Below are positions 47,512 to 52,003 of a DNA stretch of 52,003 nt, piece after piece. Numbering within the stretch: the stretch's first letter is position 1; every line of letters starts with the position of its first letter. This DNA is from a virus. The notes under the pieces were generated by a model. That model had not been told where the DNA came from and searched no databases. It saw nothing but the letters and a program-made list of their open reading frames with translations. Location: the IMG/VR virus record IMGVR_UViG_3300032163_000019, positions 1-52,003 of that record; one strand, given 5' to 3'. Both the position numbers and the translations under genes were made by a program.

Positions 47512-47808
47512 ATGGATACAAATACTTTGAGCGATGACAAGCGGCATGGTGGCGGAGCCATTCAAAGCATGACGCTAAAACTGGATATGATGCTGTCGGA
47601 CGTGGCGGCTATCAAAACAGATTTAAAAATCATTGAGACCAAACTAGACATGATCGACGGGCGGGGTTGTTCAAAATCAAATGAACAATTGGAAATGTTG
47701 GACGGGAAAATAAACGCGCTTGGCGCGAAAGTGAGCGCTATGGCCGGAGCCGCGGCGGTAGTGAGTATTATTTTTTCAACCGTATTAGCCAAGCTAGGAA
47801 TGAAATAA
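47512..47808 (+). CDS. Coiled-coil protein with C-terminal membrane helix
   Basis: A 98-residue protein. A coiled coil (IQSMTLKLDMMLSDVAAIKT, KIIETKLDMIDG, EQLEMLDGKINALGAKVSAM) is followed by one hydrophobic helix (AGAAAVVSIIFSTVLAKLG). This topology is typical of XhlA-like lysis accessory proteins, but it lies among the head genes, far from the lysis pair. It could instead be a neck or membrane protein. It overlaps the next gene by one base. Confidence 0.6.
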   Translation: MDTNTLSDDKRHGGGAIQSMTLKLDMMLSDVAAIKTDLKIIETKLDMIDGRGCSKSNEQLEMLDGKINALGAKVSAMAGAAAVVSIIFSTVLAKLGMK

Positions 47809-48647
47809 TGTCGCTACTTAGTTTAACGACGGACGTGTTGCCGTATTTGAAGATGGCCGCGGATGATAGTTACGGGAATGTATCCCGTATCCATCTGGCG
47901 ATGGAGAAATACGCCGAGACTTGCTGTAACAGAGTTTTTGAATCCGATACTTACGAGGAAAAAATACCGTCATTTGTTGGGGGGAACGTCAACCTAAAAA
48001 ACTATCCCATCATTTCCGTTAGTAACGTAACGACGGAACTTTTGCGGGTAGTACGTGTGCGAAACACTAATGCGTACACTACCGCTACGGTACAGGTGAC
48101 TAGTACGGGGGTTATTCTCGCTTATAACGGCGCGGTGAACACGGTTTTATTTTCCGCGTACTCCACGCTAGGAGCGGTAGTAACCCAGATTAATGCCGTT
48201 GGTAGTGGTTGGGACGCGCAAATAGCTAGCTCCGCTTATGCCGGCATACTATCCACGAGTTTAATGCTTGAGTATGGCCAGGCGGCCATTGATAACAGGG
48301 AAGTATGGCTGACTGTACTCGGCGCTAATATTGGTTATACGATACTGGACGCTGACGCTGGGGTACTCAACACGGCGCCGCCGTTTGCGTATACGTCGGT
48401 GGCGCGAACGCTTGATCGCCCGTTGTACGTGGTTTATACGGCTGGATATACCGTGATTCCCAAAGATTTAAAGCAAGCGATACTTACGCTAATAGCGTAC
48501 CAATATGGACGGGTAATGGCTGGGGCAGAAGGCGTAAACTCATTTAGCATCGCCGATTATTCGGTGACATACGATGGTGGCGGTAATAGCGGGATTTTGC
48601 GTTCAGTAATGCGTTTGTTGGACAACTACAAAAACATAGTGTTTTGA
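47808..48647 (+). CDS. Head-tail connector protein (gp6-like) with insertion
   Basis: A 279-residue protein. The N-terminal part (SLTTDVLPYLKMAADDSYGN, AMEKYAETCCNRVFESDTYE) and C-terminal part (KDLKQAILTLIAYQYGRVMA) match head-tail connector helices. The central about 120 residues (VRVRNTNAYTTATVQVTSTG ...) are a beta-rich insertion making it longer than usual gp6-like proteins (about 100-190). It links portal and tail. Confidence 0.8.
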   Translation: MSLLSLTTDVLPYLKMAADDSYGNVSRIHLAMEKYAETCCNRVFESDTYEEKIPSFVGGNVNLKNYPIISVSNVTTELLRVVRVRNTNAYTTATVQVTSTGVILAYNGAVNTVLFSAYSTLGAVVTQINAVGSGWDAQIASSAYAGILSTSLMLEYGQAAIDNREVWLTVLGANIGYTILDADAGVLNTAPPFAYTSVARTLDRPLYVVYTAGYTVIPKDLKQAILTLIAYQYGRVMAGAEGVNSFSIADYSVTYDGGGNSGILRSVMRLLDNYKNIVF

Positions 48648-48649
48648 TT

Positions 48650-48970
48650 ATGGCGTTGATTGGGCCTAAAGTTTCCGTTACGCAACAGCGGGCGACGCGC
48701 GTGGCGGACGGTATTGGCGGATTTACGGAAACGTGGGCCGCCGTGGAAACGATGAACGTAACATTAAGTCCTATGAGCGAAACGGAAAAATTGCAGTACA
48801 GCAAAGATACTACCACGACTATTTATACGTTACACGTGGATCATGGCGGACGGGATATCAGGACGCAAGATAGATTTTTGTATGGGGCAAAAGTTTTGAA
48901 CGTCATTGCGGCGCCCATCCCTATGAGTATGTTATTTATGTACCGGTGCATTTTGATGGAAGTGCGTTAG
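48650..48970 (+). CDS. Head-tail adaptor / head closure protein
   Basis: A 106-residue protein (ATG 48650). VTQQRATRVADGIGGFTETW, ETEKLQYSKDTTTTIYTLHV and GGRDIRTQDRFLYGAKVLNV fit the SPP1 gp16/HK97 gp7-like head closure family by size, order and strand pattern. Located between connector and gp10-like genes as expected, though two extra genes are inserted after it. Confidence 0.8.
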   Translation: MALIGPKVSVTQQRATRVADGIGGFTETWAAVETMNVTLSPMSETEKLQYSKDTTTTIYTLHVDHGGRDIRTQDRFLYGAKVLNVIAAPIPMSMLFMYRCILMEVR

Positions 48971-48991
48971 TTTATTTTGAGAGGATACGCT

Positions 48992-49711
48992 ATGAACTGG
49001 AAATCGATATTGGATTTTATAAAACGGCTGTTGGCGACTTTGCTGAAGGTGAACGCCGCGCCGTCCGTGGTTGCGCCGTCCGTGGTTGCGCCGTCCGTGG
49101 TTGCGCCGTCCGTGGTTGCGCCGTCCGTGGTTGCGCCGTCCGTTGTGGGCGCTGATATTAAATATGGCCCTTTTGAGGGAGGCGAAAGTTATACGTTTGA
49201 TACTCCGCCTAGCGCGCTATCGTTAAACGTCGCATTTTCGTTTGAAGGATTGGACCATCGAAAATGCGCGGATTACGACGCCTGGCTATGGGCTATTAGA
49301 GGCCGGAGCGATTCCGGAGCGGAGTACAACGTTCAGTTGCACGTTTACAGAGAGTCCACGCTTGGCGTGGATATTAGATTTATTACGCAAAACCACGGTA
49401 TCCCTTCCCACGGTAAATCTTTTTCAGAATACCCGGATCATATACCGCGGGTAGAACTATTTCCCGGAAATAGATACGATGTGCGCATCGTGGGGCCAGT
49501 ACGTCATACGGAAAAAGATTACATGGTCTGGAGGATGACGTGGGAGTGCGCGGGAGTGCGCGTGGGCACGTGGGAGGTACTATATATGGGATTGTTTAGC
49601 GCCATAGAATCCATGCGCGTGGGCAATGGAGGTATTTTTGAAGGGAAACACGGCAGGGCCGCTCAAGACGCCCCGCTGACCGTAATTAACCCAGTCGCGC
49701 GCTTCGGCTAA
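48992..49711 (+). CDS. Moron-like protein with (APSVV)6 linker and beta-sandwich domain
   Basis: A 239-residue protein; GAGAGG 7 nt before ATG 48992. The N-terminus MNWKSILDFIKRLLATLLKV is an amphipathic or hydrophobic helix, possibly a membrane anchor. Residues about 22-52 are six APSVV repeats (15-bp units, 49058-49147). The rest resembles a lectin or polysaccharide-lyase-like jelly roll (ADYDAWLWAIRGRSDSGAEY, FITQNHGIPSHG, MVWRMTWECAGVRVGTWEVL). A soluble or surface-exposed binding domain is likely. It interrupts the conserved order of connector genes. Confidence 0.6.
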   Translation: MNWKSILDFIKRLLATLLKVNAAPSVVAPSVVAPSVVAPSVVAPSVVAPSVVGADIKYGPFEGGESYTFDTPPSALSLNVAFSFEGLDHRKCADYDAWLWAIRGRSDSGAEYNVQLHVYRESTLGVDIRFITQNHGIPSHGKSFSEYPDHIPRVELFPGNRYDVRIVGPVRHTEKDYMVWRMTWECAGVRVGTWEVLYMGLFSAIESMRVGNGGIFEGKHGRAAQDAPLTVINPVARFG

Positions 49712-49716
49712 AACCA

Positions 49717-50142
49717 ATGTTTATGATTACTCAACTGGTACTGGCCGCGGTGATGGCGGCCGCCGTCACCACTTCGGCGGTTAAACCCGTGAACTCCACG
49801 GAGGAAGCGGTAAGAGTATTCATACAAAAATACTACCAAGGTGATAAAGCTTATGCCGCCAGGTTTTTAGGCGAATATTGGTATCCGGGCAACCGGAACG
49901 AAATTATGATTCGGGCTTACGCTAACACCGCGTCGAAAGCGACACTTGAAAAAGTGGCCATCGTATTCAGTGATTCCCCGGGGGGAACGTTGATTATTTC
50001 CGTTTCTATCCTGGGTAGTAGGCCGGAAGGTTCGTTCACCGGAACATTTGTTTTTACCGTGTATGAAGGCAAAATACTCAGCCTCTTGCCGGTTGAACGG
50101 ATGAAACGTAACGACAAAACTCCTAAAATATTATACCACTAG
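49717..50142 (+). CDS. Predicted secreted moron protein
   Basis: A 141-residue protein with an apparent signal peptide (MFMITQLVLAAVMAAAVTTS, cleavage near SAV-KP). The mature part (STEEAVRVFIQKYYQGDKAY, FSDSPGGTLIISVSIL, FTVYEGKILSLLPVERM) looks like a small NTF2/DUF4878-like fold. An exported protein among head-tail genes suggests lysogenic-conversion or superinfection-exclusion function. No ribosome binding site, and ATG 49723 is also possible. Confidence 0.6.
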   Translation: MFMITQLVLAAVMAAAVTTSAVKPVNSTEEAVRVFIQKYYQGDKAYAARFLGEYWYPGNRNEIMIRAYANTASKATLEKVAIVFSDSPGGTLIISVSILGSRPEGSFTGTFVFTVYEGKILSLLPVERMKRNDKTPKILYH

Positions 50143-50145
50143 TAT

Positions 50146-50550
50146 ATGGCGGATATAAAATGGTACGGGGAAAAGGAGTATCAGCGCCTGTTTGTCATCG
50201 TACAAAAAAACATGCTTACCGCGGCGATAGTCATCGAAAGCCAGATAAAGCGCGTAATCAACCGGAAAAAGATCGTTGATACCGGGCGGTTATTATCTAG
50301 CATAACGTTTGCGACGGGCGCTGGTGAAAGTAGTAGCGTATCGGGAGCCGCGGCAAAAGCGGGAGACAGCGCCATATCTTCCCCCGGCAATACCGCTACA
50401 TTGATTACGGCGCGGGCGGGAACAAGGGTACATTACGCTCCCCATTTGGAATTCGGAACGGAGAAAATGGCCGCAAGACCGTTTATTCGGACGGGGTTCG
50501 CCGAAGCGAAAGCCCAGGTTGTAAAAATATTACTTCGCCGTAATGTATAA
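50146..50550 (+). CDS. HK97 gp10-like tail completion protein
   Basis: A 134-residue protein. IKRVINRKKIVDTGRLLSSI, GTRVHYAPHLEFGTEKMAAR and PFIRTGFAEA are the typical gp10 blocks (DTGxL, YAxxxEFGT, RPF). It forms part of the head-tail joint. It directly follows the two moron-like genes. Confidence 0.92.
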   Translation: MADIKWYGEKEYQRLFVIVQKNMLTAAIVIESQIKRVINRKKIVDTGRLLSSITFATGAGESSSVSGAAAKAGDSAISSPGNTATLITARAGTRVHYAPHLEFGTEKMAARPFIRTGFAEAKAQVVKILLRRNV

Positions 50551-50553
50551 ACT

Positions 50554-50982
50554 ATGAATGAATCGTTTATTGAACCGTTAACGGCTAGCGTATACGGCAA
50601 ACTCACGGTGTCTAATGCTTTCGCCACGGCGATGGGTGGCCGCATTTTTTATGAGCAGTATAAAAGCGTTGACGGATCATTGCCGGTTACGTTTCCGTAT
50701 GCGATATTTTTTTACGTGGCGGATACGCCGGAATACACGTTTACGTCGAACAAAGAAAACGTGTTGTTACAGATATCCGTTTTCGATACCGCATCGTCCG
50801 CGGTGAGTATGCTCGCATATATTAGCCAGTTGACGGCGTTAATGGATTTTGTTTCGTTAACGCCAACTGGATGGACGTTGATCGAGTGCAGGCGGCAAAG
50901 CATTGACGTCATATCGCCGGACGCGGTTAAAGGAGCGCGGCACGGGGTGGTAACGTATCGGATACTGGGTCAAAAGGTATGA
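50554..50982 (+). CDS. Tail terminator/completion protein
   Basis: A 142-residue protein. YAIFFYVADTPEYTFTSNKE, VLLQISVFDTASSAVSMLAY and IECRRQSIDVISPDAVKGAR match the pattern of tail terminator proteins (DUF3168/gp17-like) that close the tail tube top. It sits right before the tube genes, as expected. Confidence 0.82.
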   Translation: MNESFIEPLTASVYGKLTVSNAFATAMGGRIFYEQYKSVDGSLPVTFPYAIFFYVADTPEYTFTSNKENVLLQISVFDTASSAVSMLAYISQLTALMDFVSLTPTGWTLIECRRQSIDVISPDAVKGARHGVVTYRILGQKV

Positions 50983-50983
50983 T
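50971..50983 (+). promoter_or_regulatory. Possible extended -10 promoter before the tail tube gene
   Basis: Near the stop of the preceding gene, TGATACAAT (TG-N-TACAAT) lies about 40 nt before the tail tube start. No good -35. High expression is expected for a tube protein, hence the note. Weak support. Confidence 0.25.
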
Positions 50984-51028
50984 ACAATAATCGTATGGAT
51001 AATATAACCATTTTAAGGAGATTTTATA

Positions 51029-51400
51029 ATGGCTGCTATCACTGGTAAATCTGGAGCGGTCACTGTGGCCGCTGGCGAGGTTAACGGTATAAAAAACTGG
51101 TCCGTGGATTATGCGTTTGATCCGCTTGATGTGACGGACTATCAGAGTGACGGGGTGCGGGAGGTTATCGCCGGGCGGTCTCAGTGGTCTGGATCGTTTG
51201 ACGGCGATAAAGACGGGGCTCCGCTAACCACGATAGGAACTGTTGTGGCGCTTGTGCTGAAAGAGTCAGACACCGCTAATCAGCAGTGGAGCGGCCAGGC
51301 GTTGTTGACTGGGATTAGCGCGGCGGCGCCCTCCGATGGCGTGGTGACTTACAGCTACAAATTTGAGGGAACGGGCGTTCTCACTTTGGCCACGGCGTAA
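51029..51400 (+). CDS. Major tail tube protein, short form
   Basis: A 123-residue protein with AAGGAG 9 nt before ATG. MAAITGKSGAVTVAAGEVNG, then IKNWSVDYAFDPLDVTDYQS and VTYSYKFEGTGVLTLATA. Small tube proteins of this type are made in many copies and stack in hexameric rings. It is followed 15 nt later by a paralogue with the same start (MAAITGK) and end. The shared 134-bp segment is at 51086-51219. Confidence 0.75.
   Translation: MAAITGKSGAVTVAAGEVNGIKNWSVDYAFDPLDVTDYQSDGVREVIAGRSQWSGSFDGDKDGAPLTTIGTVVALVLKESDTANQQWSGQALLTGISAAAPSDGVVTYSYKFEGTGVLTLATA
51086..51219 (+). repeat. Exact direct repeat shared by the two tail tube genes
   Basis: This 134-bp block is repeated exactly starting at 51905 and continuing across the contig junction through base 127 (99 bp at 51905-52003 including 1-92 overlap, plus 93-127). 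The offset is 819 bp. The contig ends inside the second copy. Confidence 0.9.
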
Positions 51401-51415
51401 CAGGAGGTATTAACT

Positions 51416-52003
51416 ATGGCGGCTATAACGGGTAAAACGGGCAGGCTATACGGCGCTCCGTTACTGGTGGAAGATTGCGAAGACACGTGGGGGGAACATG
51501 TCGAGGGGGGGGTAACGTTATCTACGATCACCGGTAAGGACATTAACGGCGGTAATGCTGTACGCGCTACCGCCGTTACGGTAGGCGCGGGGGCGTTGTT
51601 AATGTCGGAGGCGATTACTAAAAATCTTACCGCATACCACGGTATATCTTTTTGGGTCAGATCGAGCGTGAATACGGCGGCGGGTGATTTACGTTTACTT
51701 TTGGACGATAACGCGGAATGCGTTTCACCGTTGGAAAACTTGCTAATCCCGGCATTGACGGCGAACACATGGAGGTTGTGTAACTTGCGGTTAGCCACCC
51801 CGTCGTTGTTGGGAGCAGTGATATCTGTAGGACTGTATCAGCAGGTAAATTTGGCGGATGGAACATTTGATGTTGATTCCGTGTACGCGCTAAAAGAAGT
51901 CGCGGGTATAAAAAACTGGTCCGTGGATTATGCGTTTGATCCGCTTGATGTGACGGACTATCAGAGTGACGGGGTGCGGGAGGTTATCGCCGGGCGGTCT
52001 CAG
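51416..52003 (+). CDS. Tail tube protein with inserted domain (5' part; continues at base 93)
   Basis: The first 196 codons of the wrapped gene; AGGAGG about 9 nt before ATG. It shares MAAITGK(S/T)G with the short form, then has an insertion of about 150 residues (LYGAPLLVEDCEDTWGEHVE ... SFWVRSSVNTAAGDLRLLLD, ALTANTWRLCNLRL, DSVYALKEV) before rejoining at AGIKNWSVDYAFDPLDVTDY. The insert has the strand order and LLLDD/ANTW pattern of a carbohydrate-binding jelly roll known from phage structural proteins. Such domains could project from the tail surface and bind the host. The total joined length is 267 residues. Confidence 0.75.
   Translation, partial: MAAITGKTGRLYGAPLLVEDCEDTWGEHVEGGVTLSTITGKDINGGNAVRATAVTVGAGALLMSEAITKNLTAYHGISFWVRSSVNTAAGDLRLLLDDNAECVSPLENLLIPALTANTWRLCNLRLATPSLLGAVISVGLYQQVNLADGTFDVDSVYALKEVAGIKNWSVDYAFDPLDVTDYQSDGVREVIAGRSQ
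51905..52003 (+). repeat. Terminal redundancy/second copy of the tail tube repeat
   Basis: 51912-52003 equals 1-92 exactly. This can be assembly overlap of a circular map, lying inside the true intragenic repeat 51086-51219. Confidence 0.9.

Noticed and set aside
1-52003. tRNA or tmRNA genes
   Set aside because: No cloverleaf with a GTTCGA-type T-arm was found by eye. A tRNA search tool would be decisive.

Overview
The window looks like one complete genome of a tailed double-stranded DNA phage (Caudoviricetes), about 51.9 kb. Bases 1-92 are repeated exactly at 51912-52003, and the open frame that runs off the right end (from 51416) continues in phase after base 92 to a stop at 308, so the contig closes as a circle. 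A 1171-residue tape measure, tail-tube genes and a lambda G/GT-like frameshift gene, with no sheath gene recognised, suggest a long non-contractile tail (siphovirus). The host is bacterial: AGGAGG-type ribosome binding sites, sigma70-like promoters (TTGACA, 17 bp, TAATAT) and ATG/GTG/TTG starts with the standard bacterial code. The sequence does not name the host phylum.

Layout, almost all on the + strand. 51029-52003 and 1-9543: two paralogous tail-tube genes (one with an inserted domain), tail chaperones with programmed -1 slippage, tape measure, distal tail and fibre-like proteins. 9546-10197: lysis-like pair (DUF5675-like protein and a small membrane protein). 10200-11266: control region with a terminator, the only minus-strand gene (excisionase-like HTH protein), a strong promoter and a perfect 26-bp inverted repeat. 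11267-28461: replication and DNA metabolism: SNF2-like helicase, SSB-like protein, archaeo-eukaryotic-type primase, UvrD-like helicase, Rnl2-like RNA ligase, sliding-clamp-like protein, helicase-methyltransferase fusion, phosphoesterase, C5 cytosine methyltransferase, family A DNA polymerase and VRR-NUC nuclease. 29076-31249: terminase subunits. 31299-38211: accessory region of many small genes. 38212-38909: second control region. 38910-50982: portal, MuF-like protein, protease, capsid, decoration, connector and tail-completion genes, with two probable morons.

The most unusual part is the accessory material at 22.98-24.17 kb and 31.8-38.2 kb. Here a short conserved hairpin element (stem CCCGG/CCGGG, variable 6-nt loop, then AGTAATAAAAA) sits between successive small genes. 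Many of these genes belong to two internally repetitive paralogous families: hexapeptide-repeat (left-handed beta-helix) proteins sharing one N-terminal module, and alanine-rich helical proteins with AAW/AED-type repeats. The arrangement looks like a reshuffling gene-cassette array. Other highlights are the duplicated tail-tube gene whose copies share a 134-bp exact direct repeat, a 188-codon ORF nested in another frame of the cytosine methyltransferase gene, two in-phase GGGAAAC slippery sites 27 nt apart, and short tandem repeats in many genes. No integrase, tRNA, CRISPR array or IS element was recognised.
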